A stretch of DNA of 64,000 nt from Methylobacterium bullatum (GTDB lineage: Bacteria > Pseudomonadota > Alphaproteobacteria > Rhizobiales > Beijerinckiaceae): positions 4,500,001-4,564,000 of the forward strand of contig LR743504.1 in assembly GCA_902712845.1 (NCBI GenBank). Reading direction: 5' to 3'. Both the position numbers and the translations under genes were made by a program. Each line of letters opens with the position of its first letter. Position 1 is the stretch's first letter. The notes under the pieces were generated by a model. It was given only the letters and a program-made list of their open reading frames with translations. It was not told the DNA's origin and searched no databases. Below are positions 16,344 through 24,756 of the stretch, in pieces.

Positions 16344-16643
16344 TCAGAACGGCTTTAGGGTAAGTTCCGTATGCTCGACGCTGGGCGGGCCCTCGAAGAA
16401 GGGAGAAACCATGGCGCGGTAATCCTTCCAGGCCTGCGAGCCGGTGAAGAGCTCGGTATGATCGGCGAGCGTCTCCCACTCGATCAGCAGACGATAGCGC
16501 TGGGGCTTCTCCACGGAACGGCGCACGGCGAAGCTCTTGCAGCCCTTGGCGACTTTGAAGATCTCGGATGCTTTGGCGATGTTCGCTTCGAAATCAGCCT
16601 CCATGCCGGATTTGATGTCGATCTGTGCAATCTCGAGGATCAT
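16344..16643 (-). CDS. ABM-domain protein (antibiotic biosynthesis monooxygenase fold)
   Basis: This 99-residue single-domain protein starts MILEIAQIDIKSGMEADFEANIAKA. The GCKSFAVRRSVEKPQRYRLLIEWETLADH block and the C-terminal WKDYRAMVSPFFEGPPSVEHTEL block are typical of the dimeric ferredoxin-like ABM/YgiN fold. Some members oxidise quinols or cleave haem, but many are uncharacterised. AGGA lies nine bases before the ATG. It is transcribed in the same direction as the Kdo-hydroxylase gene 38 bases upstream and may share its transcript. Confidence 0.88.
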   Translation of the reverse strand: MILEIAQIDIKSGMEADFEANIAKASEIFKVAKGCKSFAVRRSVEKPQRYRLLIEWETLADHTELFTGSQAWKDYRAMVSPFFEGPPSVEHTELTLKPF

Positions 16644-16681
16644 GGCGTGGTCCTAAGCCCGGTCTCTGTGGTGGGTTGATC

Positions 16682-17548
16682 TTAACGGAGTTTGCGACCG
16701 AGCTTCTTGGCGAGGATCCGCTGCGGGCTGCGCTCCGGATCCGCCTGGCTCGTCACGGGCAGGTAGGCCGTCTGTTCCAGCATGTAGCGGCCGCCCATGG
16801 CGCCATGCATGACAAGGTCCGAGAACGTCACCCAGGTCTGGCCCGGGGCGAACTGCACGTCGGCCTGGGGGCCGTTCTGCTGGTATCCCATGTCCTGCTT
16901 CAGCGCATCGTGGAGATGCAGCATCAGGTGGTCGTATTCGGAGCGGCGGGCCTTGGTGATACGCAAGGCCGCCAGCAGCCGCGCCGACAGGGGCGAGTAG
17001 CCCGGCAGGCGCGGCAAGAACTTCTCGGCCATCGAGCCGAAATCCTCGCCCACCCGCCACAAGCGGGGCTGCCCGTTCGGGTTGATGTTGCGGAAGATGC
17101 GCAGGATGCGCTTCTCGCCGATCGGGTTCGACGGGAAGGCGTCCACGTGCAGGCGTGTGTCGTCCCTGCGCCAGCTGAGCTTGCGCTGGTCCACCTCGAA
17201 CGGGCGGTAGGAGGTGCCGGCCAGCGTGATCTTGCCGGTATAGGCCGGCAGATGGCGGTCGATCAGCTCCTGGGCGAAGGCTTTGTAGCGGATGAGAAGC
17301 TGGCGCAGCGCCTCCTGCTCCTCCGGCGTTCCGGCTGCCCCTCTCAGTGAGGCCTCCTTGCCGCGGATGTTGACGTTCTTGGCCTTACCGTCGGCAAAGG
17401 GTCGCTCGACGAAGCGTTTCTCGAAATTGCTGAAGGGGAAGTCTTCATCGTGGAAGACGAGGACCGAGCCGCTCTCCAGAGCTTCGACAAGGGAGGGGAC
17501 GCCGGGCGCTGATCCGTCGCGGGCGACGGAAAGGATCGGACTGATCAT
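16682..17548 (-). CDS. Kdo hydroxylase family protein (KdoO-like dioxygenase)
   Basis: This 288-residue protein resembles the Fe(II)/2-oxoglutarate-dependent Kdo 3-hydroxylases that convert a Kdo residue of the LPS inner core to Ko. The iron-site region is DTRLHVDAFPSNPIGEKRILRIF (HxD motif), followed by NINPNGQPRLWRVGEDF. The distal His is in FSDLVMHGAMGGRYMLEQT. The N-terminal half holds the fold's FHDEDFPFSNFEKRF block. No transmembrane segment is seen. The family assignment is firm from these blocks. The substrate in this organism is inferred, and no LPS gene is adjacent. Confidence 0.82.
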   Translation of the reverse strand: MISPILSVARDGSAPGVPSLVEALESGSVLVFHDEDFPFSNFEKRFVERPFADGKAKNVNIRGKEASLRGAAGTPEEQEALRQLLIRYKAFAQELIDRHLPAYTGKITLAGTSYRPFEVDQRKLSWRRDDTRLHVDAFPSNPIGEKRILRIFRNINPNGQPRLWRVGEDFGSMAEKFLPRLPGYSPLSARLLAALRITKARRSEYDHLMLHLHDALKQDMGYQQNGPQADVQFAPGQTWVTFSDLVMHGAMGGRYMLEQTAYLPVTSQADPERSPQRILAKKLGRKLR

Positions 17549-17866
17549 TGGGGAAGCGTCCTCGAAAGCCGCGTGTGCCGCGCGGTTTAGCCGAAGCTCG
17601 GGCTTTCCGCCAAGGGCAGGCCGCTAGGGGTAAGGATGAGCCCGTCGCATGTGACGACGGGTGTCAGAGGATCGATGCTACCTCGAGCGACTGACGATGC
17701 ATTAGCGGTGGATGAAATCTTCACCCGGTTGTCATTGCCGCGATGTCGGCCCAACCCTGTTCAATCTAGCGAGAGCATCCGTCGCAACCTTGGCGCATGC
17801 CCGACCGTTCTCTCGGTGACGGGCCGGTCCAATGGTTCGGCTGCGACGGCAGCGAGGAAGCCGACG
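17549..17866. other. Divergent intergenic region
   Basis: These 318 bases lie between the divergent KdoO-like and HTH genes. An in-frame upstream extension of the HTH gene exists but reads as low-complexity, non-family sequence. No other feature was seen. Confidence 0.45.
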
Positions 17867-18310
17867 ATGGCGACGTTGAAGGAATTCGAGGAGGCCCTGC
17901 GCGAGCAGGGCATGAACATGGCGCTCGCCCTGCTCCAGCGCCTGCGCGAACGCGATCGGGCGACCCGCACGATCAAGCCGGCACGACGCCTCACGGGCCA
18001 GAAGATGACGCCGGATCTGGCGCGGGCCATCCTCGATCTTCACGCCTCCACGGGAATGACCCAGCAGGAGATCGCCTTCAAGGTCGGTGTGAACCAGGGG
18101 CGGGTCAACGAGGTGATCAAGCGCGGCAAATGGCTGAGCGACAACCCGAATGCACCTGAAGCCGTGGCCCGCGACAAAGCAAAAGCCCGGATGCGCGGCG
18201 AGCCGAAACAGCACCGTCCCGCACCAAAACCTCCGGTTCGCAAGGAGGGTCCGGTCGCTGCGCGCCGCAGGCAGAGCCCACAGGGGCAACTCGTATTCGG
18301 CGACCTCTGA
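17867..18310 (+). CDS. Helix-turn-helix protein, putative DNA-binding regulator
   Basis: This 147-residue basic protein has an N-terminal helix (MATLKEFEEALREQGMNMAL) and a linker with TIKPARRLTGQKMTPDLARAI. A clear HTH follows: STGMTQQEIAFKVGVNQGRVNEVIKRGKW. The tail is Lys/Pro/Arg-rich (PAPKPPVRKEGPVAARRRQ). The HTH resembles the 'which pattern repeats, search cycle' type found in small rhizobial regulators. GAGGAAG lies seven bases before the ATG at 17867. The targets are unknown. Confidence 0.75.
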   Translation: MATLKEFEEALREQGMNMALALLQRLRERDRATRTIKPARRLTGQKMTPDLARAILDLHASTGMTQQEIAFKVGVNQGRVNEVIKRGKWLSDNPNAPEAVARDKAKARMRGEPKQHRPAPKPPVRKEGPVAARRRQSPQGQLVFGDL

Positions 18311-18397
18311 ATCCCCTATCGAAACCTGGCTGATCGGCTCGGACTTACCTCGCTCAGATCGCGCTTCCGTGCGGTGGAAGACGAGGGGCGTTGGGCT

Positions 18398-18706
18398 ATG
18401 ATGAGGGTTTCCCGTTTCGTCGGCGTTATATGTGCCGTCCTCGGCGTCAGTTGGCCCGCCATGGCACAGCAGGCATCCACCCTCGACATGACCTGTCCGC
18501 AGGCGAGAGCCGTCGTGTCACGGAGCCGGGGCATCGTCCTCGGGACAGGTGGATCGACCTATGACCGCTTCGTGCGCGACCGTGGCGCATGCGAGGTCAC
18601 CGAGATCACGATCCCAGCCTACGCGCCCACCCGCGATACGGCGGATTGCTTCATCGGCTACCGATGCCGGGAGCCAGGCCGAGGCGACCGGTTCGATGGG
18701 TTTTGA
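18398..18706 (+). CDS. Small secreted Cys-containing protein
   Basis: The protein has about 102 residues. A signal peptide (MMRVSRFVGVICAVLGVSWPAMA, cleavage before QQAS) precedes a mature part with four Cys residues (DMTCPQARA, RGACEVTEI, TADCFIGYRCREPG) that could form two disulphides. The mature part also carries the segment VVSRSRGIVLGTGGSTYDRFV. Short proteins of this pattern are common in Rhizobiales as conserved hypothetical periplasmic proteins. The function is unknown. Confidence 0.65.
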   Translation: MMRVSRFVGVICAVLGVSWPAMAQQASTLDMTCPQARAVVSRSRGIVLGTGGSTYDRFVRDRGACEVTEITIPAYAPTRDTADCFIGYRCREPGRGDRFDGF

Positions 18707-18717
18707 ACGCGGGCAGA

Positions 18718-18741
18718 CGCCCCGACCTCTCGGTCGGGGCG
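18718..18741. terminator. Bidirectional hairpin between convergent genes
   Basis: CGCCCCGACC (18718-18727), loop TCTC, and GGTCGGGGCG (18732-18741) form a perfect 10-bp stem between the convergent secreted-protein gene and hsp20. The flanking T tract is weak on both strands. Confidence 0.6.
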
Positions 18742-18761
18742 CGTTGTCGAAAGACCGGCGA

Positions 18762-19235
18762 TTACGCCGCTGCTTGCACCTGACCTTCGATCACGGGCGC
18801 TTTCGCGGCACCCGACGTGGCGATCTGGATCTGGCGGGGCTTCTTGGCCTCCGGAATCTCTCGGACGAGATCGATATGCAGCAGGCCGTTCTCCAGGGCC
18901 GCACCCGTTACCTGGACATAGTCGGCAAGCTGGAACCGGCGTTCGAAACCACGAGCAGCGATCCCCTGATGAAGAACCTCGGCCTTCCGGGTCGTATCGG
19001 GACTACGCTCGCCCTTGAGCGTGAGCGCGTTTTCCTTAACCTCGATGGTGAGGTCGGATTCGGTGAACCCAGCCACCGCGACGGTAATACGGTAAGCGTT
19101 CTCGCCTGTGCGCTCGATATTGTAGGGCGGATAGGTCGGGACCGCATCGGCGCTCACGAACTGGTCGAGGGCCGAGAAAAGACGGTCGAAGCCGACGGTA
19201 GAGCGATAGAGGGGAGCAAGATCGAACTGGCGCAT
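18762..19235 (-). CDS. hsp20: Small heat shock protein, Hsp20/IbpA family
   Basis: This 157-residue ATP-independent holdase binds unfolding proteins during heat stress. It starts MRQFDLAPLYRSTVGFDRLFSALDQ, the IbpA-type N-terminus. The alpha-crystallin domain runs from YNIERTGENAYRITVAVAGF through ENALTLKGERS to RFQLADYVQVTGAALENGLLHIDL, and a C-terminal IxI-like tail (RQIQIATS) follows. GGAGAAT precedes the ATG at 19235 and is itself part of a probable heat-responsive RNA fold (see the leader entry). Confidence 0.95.
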   Translation of the reverse strand: MRQFDLAPLYRSTVGFDRLFSALDQFVSADAVPTYPPYNIERTGENAYRITVAVAGFTESDLTIEVKENALTLKGERSPDTTRKAEVLHQGIAARGFERRFQLADYVQVTGAALENGLLHIDLVREIPEAKKPRQIQIATSGAAKAPVIEGQVQAAA

Positions 19236-19300
19236 GACATATTCTCCGTAGGAAGCAACATGCAACGTTATCGTCCGCCCAAAGGGCCGGACCGTTGCGC
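19236..19300 (-). promoter_or_regulatory. ROSE-like RNA thermometer in the hsp20 leader (candidate)
   Basis: On the minus strand the hsp20 ribosome site GGAGA (19243-19247) lies directly opposite GTTGCTTCC (TTGCT at 19254-19258) across a three-base loop (TAC). This imperfect pairing of a UUGCU box with the Shine-Dalgarno is the hallmark of ROSE elements in rhizobial small-heat-shock genes. A second hairpin (GTCC...GGAC, 19273-19292) lies upstream, as in the multi-hairpin ROSE layout. Melting on heating would free the ribosome site. Confidence 0.55.
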
Positions 19301-19414
19301 CGCCGTATCGGCCGGCGCTCCTCCAATATCGGAGGTGCGTCGGAAGGCTTCAAGAGTTTGGATAGCCCTTCTCATGCAAAATTTGCTGCCGCTTCTCTTG
19401 TCTGGATCCTCCTC

Positions 19415-20419
19415 ATGCTAACCCTTGCTTCCACGCCCGGAAATCCGGTCCCTCCGGGGGGAACGCTGGTTGTCGTCCATGCAGATGACGGGATTCGGCT
19501 GAGGGCGGCCCATTGGCGACCGACGACCCGGTTGGTGAAGGGAACGGTGTGCCTGCTGCAGGGGCGGGCCGAGTTCATCGAAAAATATTACGAGACCATC
19601 TCGGAGCTGCGCCGGCGCGGGTTCGCCGTTGTCGCGTTCGATTGGCGGGGCCAGGGCGAATCACAACGGCAGGTCTCCGATGCGCATCGCGGCCACGTCG
19701 CGCGTTTCGACGATTATCGCCGCGATCTCAAGGCGATCGAGGATGCGATCCTGCGGCCGCTGATGCCACATCCGCATATGTGCCTGGCCCATTCCATGGG
19801 CGGCGCCGTGGCGCTGACCGGGGCGATGGATGGGTGGCTGCCCTTCGCCCGCCTCGTCACGGTGGCGCCGATGCTGTCGATCCGGATGATCCGTTTCCCG
19901 GCGGCGTCGTTCTTCCTTGCTCGTGTGCTGCATAGGCTGGGTCTCGGGCGCAGCTACATCCCGTTCGGCAAGCCGGCCTCATTGGCGACGAAACCGTTCG
20001 CGGGAAACCGCCTCTCGGGCGATCCCGCTCGCTATGAACGCAATGCCCAGGCGGCCCGGGCCGTCGGCGCCAGCGCCGTGGGGGATCCGAGCGTGGGCTG
20101 GATCGTCGGCGCGTTCCGGGCGATGGCGAGGCTCGCCGATCCGCGAAAGGCCGCCTTGATCCGCATTCCGACTCTCGTGATCGGCGCCGGCGCCGATCCT
20201 GTGTGCGACACCGCGATCACGGAGCGGTTCGTGGGCCGCCTCTCCTCAGGCTTCCTCCTCGTCCTGCCCGACGCCCGTCATGAGATCCTTTCGGAACGCG
20301 ACGCGATCCGAGACGATTTCTGGGCGGCTTTCGATGCCTTCGTACCGGGGACGGTCGTGTCGGAAAGGGCTGAACACGCCGATACGGGGCGGGCCGTCGC
20401 CGCCGCGATGACGCCGTGA
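19415..20419 (+). CDS. Alpha/beta hydrolase (lysophospholipase-like)
   Basis: This serine hydrolase has about 334 residues. The cap-region motif GTVCLLQGRAEFIEKYYETI and FAVVAFDWRGQGES are typical of the PldB/monoglyceride-lipase group. The nucleophile elbow is AHSMGGA, the acid is probably in GAGADPVCD, and the His is in LPDARHEILSE. The C-terminal tail is polar. The start at 19415 (MLTLASTPGNPVPPGG) is preferred; a longer in-frame version from 19295 would add a membrane-like segment. The substrate is probably a lysophospholipid or acylglycerol, by family only. Confidence 0.85.
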   Translation: MLTLASTPGNPVPPGGTLVVVHADDGIRLRAAHWRPTTRLVKGTVCLLQGRAEFIEKYYETISELRRRGFAVVAFDWRGQGESQRQVSDAHRGHVARFDDYRRDLKAIEDAILRPLMPHPHMCLAHSMGGAVALTGAMDGWLPFARLVTVAPMLSIRMIRFPAASFFLARVLHRLGLGRSYIPFGKPASLATKPFAGNRLSGDPARYERNAQAARAVGASAVGDPSVGWIVGAFRAMARLADPRKAALIRIPTLVIGAGADPVCDTAITERFVGRLSSGFLLVLPDARHEILSERDAIRDDFWAAFDAFVPGTVVSERAEHADTGRAVAAAMTP

Positions 20420-20507
20420 GACGCGCCTCCGACCGACCGGAAGAGGCCATCGCTTCTCCTCGGGCGGACGAACGATGCAGAGTTCAAGTCGCTCGAAAAT
20501 CAGCGCA

Positions 20508-21296
20508 TTACGGATTGAGGTGGCGCAGGGCCGCGGCGTGCAGCCGGACGTCCCCGGCGGCGACGATCCGGCCGCCCTTCGCGGCTGAACCGCCATCCCA
20601 CGCGGTGACGACGCCGCCCGCACCCTCGATGATCGGGATCAGCGCGACGATGTCGTGGGCCTTCAGGCCTGCCTCGACAACGAGGTCGATCTGGCCCGCG
20701 GCGAGCATGCAATAGGCGTAGCAATCGGTGCCGTAGCGCGACATGCGCACGGCGCCCTCGATGCTCCGGAAGCGATCCTGCTCGTCGCCCGGCGCGAACA
20801 GGCGCGGATCGGTGGTGGCGAGCAGCGCGTCGGCGAGGCGTTCGCAGCGGCGGGTCATGAGCTTGCGCGGGCCGCGAATGCCGTGAAACGAGGCGCTCGC
20901 CCCATCGCCTACGAAGCGCTCGCCGAGATAGGGCTGGTTCATCAGCCCGCGCACCGGCACGCCGTCATGGAGCAGGCCGATCAGCGTTCCCCAGGTGGGA
21001 AGCCCCGTGATGAAGGCGCGGGTGCCGTCGATCGGGTCGAGGACCCAGACGCATTCGGCATCCGCGTGGTCGGAGCCGAACTCCTCGCCGACGATGCCGT
21101 GCGTGGGGAATGTGCTCCGGATCCGTCCGCGCAGGATAGTCTCCGCCGCCCTGTCGGCCTCGGTCACCGGGTCGAAGGCGCCGGTGCCCCGGCCCTTGTC
21201 GTCCATGCCGAACGAGGCCCGGAAGAAGGGCAGGATGGCCTGGCCCGACTCGGTGGCGAGGTCTTCCATGAACCGTGCGAGATCGACGACGCTCAT
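20508..21296 (-). CDS. hisN: Histidinol-phosphatase, inositol-monophosphatase fold
   Basis: This Mg2+-dependent phosphatase has about 262 residues. It shows the family's metal motifs FDPVTEADRAAE, GIVGEEFGSD, VLDPIDGTRAFITGLPTWG and, near the end, GLKAHDIVALIPIIEGAGG. The FITGLPTWGTLI block distinguishes HisN-type enzymes of actinobacteria and alphaproteobacteria from plain inositol monophosphatases. It would remove phosphate from L-histidinol phosphate in histidine synthesis. GGGAGG lies six bases before the ATG at 21296. The assignment within the family is by similarity of the motif set. Confidence 0.85.
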   Translation of the reverse strand: MSVVDLARFMEDLATESGQAILPFFRASFGMDDKGRGTGAFDPVTEADRAAETILRGRIRSTFPTHGIVGEEFGSDHADAECVWVLDPIDGTRAFITGLPTWGTLIGLLHDGVPVRGLMNQPYLGERFVGDGASASFHGIRGPRKLMTRRCERLADALLATTDPRLFAPGDEQDRFRSIEGAVRMSRYGTDCYAYCMLAAGQIDLVVEAGLKAHDIVALIPIIEGAGGVVTAWDGGSAAKGGRIVAAGDVRLHAAALRHLNP

Positions 21297-21453
21297 CGAA
21301 AGCCTCCCTGTGGAACCGCCCCGCAACCGAAGCGATGACGGGCGAGCCGCGTCAAGCCCGGACCGCCACGATCAGGCCCGAAACACCTCCATCCCCCCGG
21401 CGGAATCAGCGGAATCGCCCGGCTCTTCGACCGTAGCGGCCAACCCGCCGCGT

Positions 21454-23541
21454 TCAGGTGGCGATGGCGGCGGCGACGGGCGCGGATGGCGGCAATTCGG
21501 GTGGTGTCTCTGGTGGAATTTCGGGTTCGGTGGACTCCGCTGTCGCGACCGAGGCCGTGGTACCGGCCTGGGCCAGGACGGCCTGCAACGCGGCGTCGAG
21601 AGACGACACATGCGTATCCGCGCCGATCGCCGCCCGCTGACCTTCGTCGTTGAGGATCTCGTGATCGGCCTGCCAGAGACCGACGACGATGGGCAGGCCC
21701 GGCATGCGGTTCTTCAGCCGTCCGACGAGGCGGCGCAGATGCGTCGGCTCCCCGTTGATGGCGAGGGATACGATGCAGATCATCCGGGCCGGGCCGGGAT
21801 CGAACCCATCGATCTGAACCCGGGCCACGTCGGAGAAGGGAACGATTCGGGTGCCGATGCCGCGCTTGTTCAAGAGCTGGGCCAGGATCGTGCAGGCCGA
21901 TTCGTCGACGAAGCTGCGCCCCGTCACGCACAGGACCGCGCCGTCCTGCTTCCAGGCCTCGGGGATGTCGTCGGGGATGGCGAAGTCGTCGTCGGGCACC
22001 TCGACCTCGCGGCGGTCGAGGCCGGCGATGAGGACCGCCACCGTGTCGCGGATGTCGTTCTTCTGCTCCGGCGTGAGCACCCCGCGCGCCGCGTCGCGGG
22101 CGGCAAGTTCGAGTCCTTTCAGCACCACGTCGTCGTAATAGGAGGAAAGCGAACACTCCTTGAGGATCAGCTCGGCATGCTCCTCGGCCTCTTCCGGATC
22201 GTCGGCGAGGATGCGCTGGTAGAAATTCTCCACCGGGGTCAGGGCCGGCCGGTCGCCGAACAGGACGTCGAGGAATTCGAGCTTGTCCACGTGGCGGCCG
22301 AGCACCACGAGGCAGACGGTGAGCGGCGTCGACAGCAGCAGGCCGACGGGTCCCCACAGCCATGTCCAGAACAAGGCCGAGACCAGCACGGCGAAGGGCG
22401 ACATACCGGTGGACTGCCCATAGAGCATCGGCTCGATGACATGCCCCGTCAGCGGTTCGAGGATGAGGAATACCGCGAGGGTGGCGATGACCATCGACCA
22501 GCCGGGATCGACCGCCGCCGCCAGGGCCAGGGGGAACAGGGCCGCCAGGGCCGCGCCGATATAGGGCACGAACCGCATCAGCGCCGAGAAGATGCCCCAG
22601 AGGGCCGGATTCGGCACGCCGATGACGGAGAGGCAGATCCCGATCACCATGCCGAAGGCGGCGTTGAGCGCGAGCTGGACCAGGAAGTAGCGGCTGAGAC
22701 GCCGCGCGGCATCGTCCATCGCCACGGTGGTCCGGTGGAGATCGCTCGACCCGACGAGGCGGATCATGCGGTCGCGCAGGTCTTCGCGTTGCATCAGCAG
22801 GAACAGCAGCACGATGAAGACGATGCCGATGGTGGCCAGCGGATGCAGGATCGGTGACAGGATGGTGTTGGCCAGGGCCAGCGGGTCCGGCGCCCGTTCC
22901 TTCACCTCGACGACGACGGGTTTCTCTGGCGGCGGCGCGTTGGGCTTGCCGGCCTCCGGCTTCGGAGGCTCGGGCTTCGCGCTCTCCTCCCCGCCCTGGT
23001 GCATGGTCCGGCCGATATTGGCGACGTAGTCGGCCAACCGCCCAGCCGGGCTGTCGCGCAGGCCCTCGACCTTCTTCTCGATCGTGGTGCGGTAGCGGGG
23101 CACGTCCTTGGCCAGATCCGCCAGCTGGACCCCGATGAGGGTGGCCAAAGCCGCCGCCACCCCGAGAGCCATGACGACGGAGGCCGCCACCGACAGGAAC
23201 CGCCCGAAACGCAGGCGCCGCAACAGGTAGACGATGGGGCCCAGCACGAAGGAGAGCAGGACCGCGATGGCGATGGGAATGAGGACGTCGCGGCCGATAT
23301 AGAGGCCGGAGACGATCAGCGCGGTGACGATGAGGGGCGAGGCCAGCGAGGGCGGGAGCGATTCGGCCGCCACGATGCGCGTCGCCCGGGGCGGCAGCAT
23401 CGGATCCCGCAGAGGCGTCGCACGGGAGATGCCGCTTTTGCCACTCACGGAACTCTGGGCACCGGCAGAACTCTTGGCACCCGCGGACCCCGCCTTCGGC
23501 GCCTGCGGCGATGCGGCTTCAGCCGGGGTGGGTGTCGCCAT
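21454..23541 (-). CDS. AI-2E family transporter with long cytoplasmic extensions
   Basis: This 695-residue protein has an Ala/Ser-rich N-terminal tail. The first two helices are SPLIVTALIVSGLYIGRDVLIPIAIAVLLSFVLGPIVYLL, and VAASVVMALGVAAALATLIG follows. A large soluble loop, with a Pro/Lys-rich insert, precedes the remaining helices (ILHPLATIGIVFIVLLFLLM; FVPYIGAALAALFPLALAAA; FWTWLWGPVGLLLSTPLTVCLVVLG). This is the PerM/TqsA/YdiK topology. About 280 residues after the last helix form a soluble domain not present in short family members. AI-2 export, permease or Na+/H+ functions have all been proposed for the family, so the substrate is open. Confidence 0.85.
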   Translation of the reverse strand: MATPTPAEAASPQAPKAGSAGAKSSAGAQSSVSGKSGISRATPLRDPMLPPRATRIVAAESLPPSLASPLIVTALIVSGLYIGRDVLIPIAIAVLLSFVLGPIVYLLRRLRFGRFLSVAASVVMALGVAAALATLIGVQLADLAKDVPRYRTTIEKKVEGLRDSPAGRLADYVANIGRTMHQGGEESAKPEPPKPEAGKPNAPPPEKPVVVEVKERAPDPLALANTILSPILHPLATIGIVFIVLLFLLMQREDLRDRMIRLVGSSDLHRTTVAMDDAARRLSRYFLVQLALNAAFGMVIGICLSVIGVPNPALWGIFSALMRFVPYIGAALAALFPLALAAAVDPGWSMVIATLAVFLILEPLTGHVIEPMLYGQSTGMSPFAVLVSALFWTWLWGPVGLLLSTPLTVCLVVLGRHVDKLEFLDVLFGDRPALTPVENFYQRILADDPEEAEEHAELILKECSLSSYYDDVVLKGLELAARDAARGVLTPEQKNDIRDTVAVLIAGLDRREVEVPDDDFAIPDDIPEAWKQDGAVLCVTGRSFVDESACTILAQLLNKRGIGTRIVPFSDVARVQIDGFDPGPARMICIVSLAINGEPTHLRRLVGRLKNRMPGLPIVVGLWQADHEILNDEGQRAAIGADTHVSSLDAALQAVLAQAGTTASVATAESTEPEIPPETPPELPPSAPVAAAIAT

Positions 23542-23666
23542 GTCGGTTCCGTCTCAACGCTACGCACACTATGGCGCGGCGGTCTCGCCAGCGTCATCGT
23601 CATGAGGAACGGAGTAGCGGCGGGAAACGATCCCTGCGTCCCGCCAGCTTTGCATTCATTCCGGAA

Positions 23667-24434
23667 TCAGGCGGCGTTGAACGCGGCGAGTGCGAAGCCT
23701 GCTTCCCCGAGGGCGAGCCGGACCGCGCGTGCCGTCTCCACCGCTCGTGGCGTATCGCCATGGACGCAGATCGTGTCGATGGACACCGCCATCCGCCGGC
23801 CGGACAGGGTGATCACCGCGCCCTCCTCCACCATGCGGCGGACCCGCGCCGCCGCCTCGGCCGAATCGTGGATGACCGATCCGGGCCGCGAGCGCGAACA
23901 GAGCTGCCCGTCCTCCTCATAAGCCCGGTCGGCATAGATTTCCCGCACCACGGCAAGGCCGGCATCCAGCGCCGCTCGCTCGGCCGCGAGGCCCGGCATC
24001 ACCACCAGGGGCAGGGTCCGGTCGACGGCGAGGACCGCCCGCGCCAGAGACTTCGCCACATCCGCATCGGAGTTCGACAGGTTGGCGAGGGCCCCGTGCG
24101 CCTTCACATGGGTGACGCGATGATGGCCGAGGGCCGCGCAGGCCTGGAGCGCGCCGATCTGGTAGGCCACCCCGGCTTCGATCTCCCCCGCGCTCTCGGC
24201 GATGACACGACGACCGAAGCCGCGCAGGTCCTGGAAGCCCGGATGGGCGCCGATGGACACGCCGCGCGCCCGCGCCGCCGAGGCGGTGGCGACCATGATC
24301 GAGGGATCGCCGCCATGGAAGCCGCAGGCGACGTTGGCCGAGGTGACGAGATCGAGGAGTGCCGCGTCGTCACCGAGCGTGTAGGGGCCGTAGCCCTCGC
24401 CGAGATCGGCGTTGAGGTCGATGCGGCGGCTCAT
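23667..24434 (-). CDS. pxpA: 5-oxoprolinase subunit A (LamB/YcsF family)
   Basis: This 255-residue protein starts MSRRIDLNADLGEGYGPYTLGDD. It carries the family blocks VTSANVACGFHGGDP, GVSIGAHPGFQDLRGFGRR, HHRVTHVKAHGALAN, EIYADRAYEEDGQLCSRSRPG and DTICVHGDTPRAVETARAVR. PxpA works with PxpB and PxpC to hydrolyse 5-oxoproline to glutamate. Neither partner gene is adjacent here. Its ATG overlaps the stop of the upstream xre gene (ATGA, 24431-24434), indicating coupled translation and possibly regulation of the pair by the HTH protein. Confidence 0.92.
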   Translation of the reverse strand: MSRRIDLNADLGEGYGPYTLGDDAALLDLVTSANVACGFHGGDPSIMVATASAARARGVSIGAHPGFQDLRGFGRRVIAESAGEIEAGVAYQIGALQACAALGHHRVTHVKAHGALANLSNSDADVAKSLARAVLAVDRTLPLVVMPGLAAERAALDAGLAVVREIYADRAYEEDGQLCSRSRPGSVIHDSAEAAARVRRMVEEGAVITLSGRRMAVSIDTICVHGDTPRAVETARAVRLALGEAGFALAAFNAA

Positions 24435-24676
24435 GCGGCCCCTGCCGGCCGCGCCCGCAGCATCACTCCGAACCCTTCGTCCTCGTCGCCGATGAAACGG
24501 ACGCCCTCCCCTTCGAGGGCGTTGCGGATGGCGTCGAGCGTCCGGCTGCGCGGGGCGACCTGCTCGCTCTCGATCATGTTGAGGGTGACGATGGAGAGGG
24601 AGGCCCGCGCCGCGAGCGTCCCTTGCGTCCATTTCAGCAGCCCGCGTCCGGCGCGGATCTGAGCGGATGTGATCAT
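24431..24676 (-). CDS. XRE-family HTH transcriptional regulator
   Basis: This 81-residue protein starts MITSAQIRAGRGLLKWTQGTLAARASLSIVTLNMIESEQ, the typical XRE helix-turn-helix used by a large set of small rhizobial regulators. A short strand-rich end follows (IRNALEGEGVRFIGDEDEGFGV). The HTH is complete and no ligand domain is present. It forms a two-gene unit with pxpA through a 4-bp overlap. It is divergent from the Y-RNA cluster, with which it shares the upstream region. Confidence 0.9.
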   Translation of the reverse strand: MITSAQIRAGRGLLKWTQGTLAARASLSIVTLNMIESEQVAPRSRTLDAIRNALEGEGVRFIGDEDEGFGVMLRARPAGAA

Positions 24677-24719
24677 GCTCAGCAGATGGACCGAACTGTA
24701 AGATTTTTCAAGTTTCGCC

Positions 24720-24746
24720 TTGACTGGACCGGAGCGCGACTCTAAT
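24720..24746 (+). promoter_or_regulatory. Sigma70-like promoter of the Y-RNA cluster (candidate)
   Basis: TTGACT (24720-24725), a 15-base spacer and TCTAAT (24741-24746) point rightwards, giving an expected start near 24753. That is just before the 5' stem of the first Y-RNA-like element. The spacer is short for a canonical promoter, which lowers certainty. Confidence 0.5.
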
Positions 24747-24756
24747 CACCCCGCCA

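Noticed and set aside
20995..22857. A 620-codon open frame on the + strand opposite the AI-2E transporter
   Set aside because: It is the antisense of a GC-rich gene with a strong third-position bias, and shows no domain or signal.
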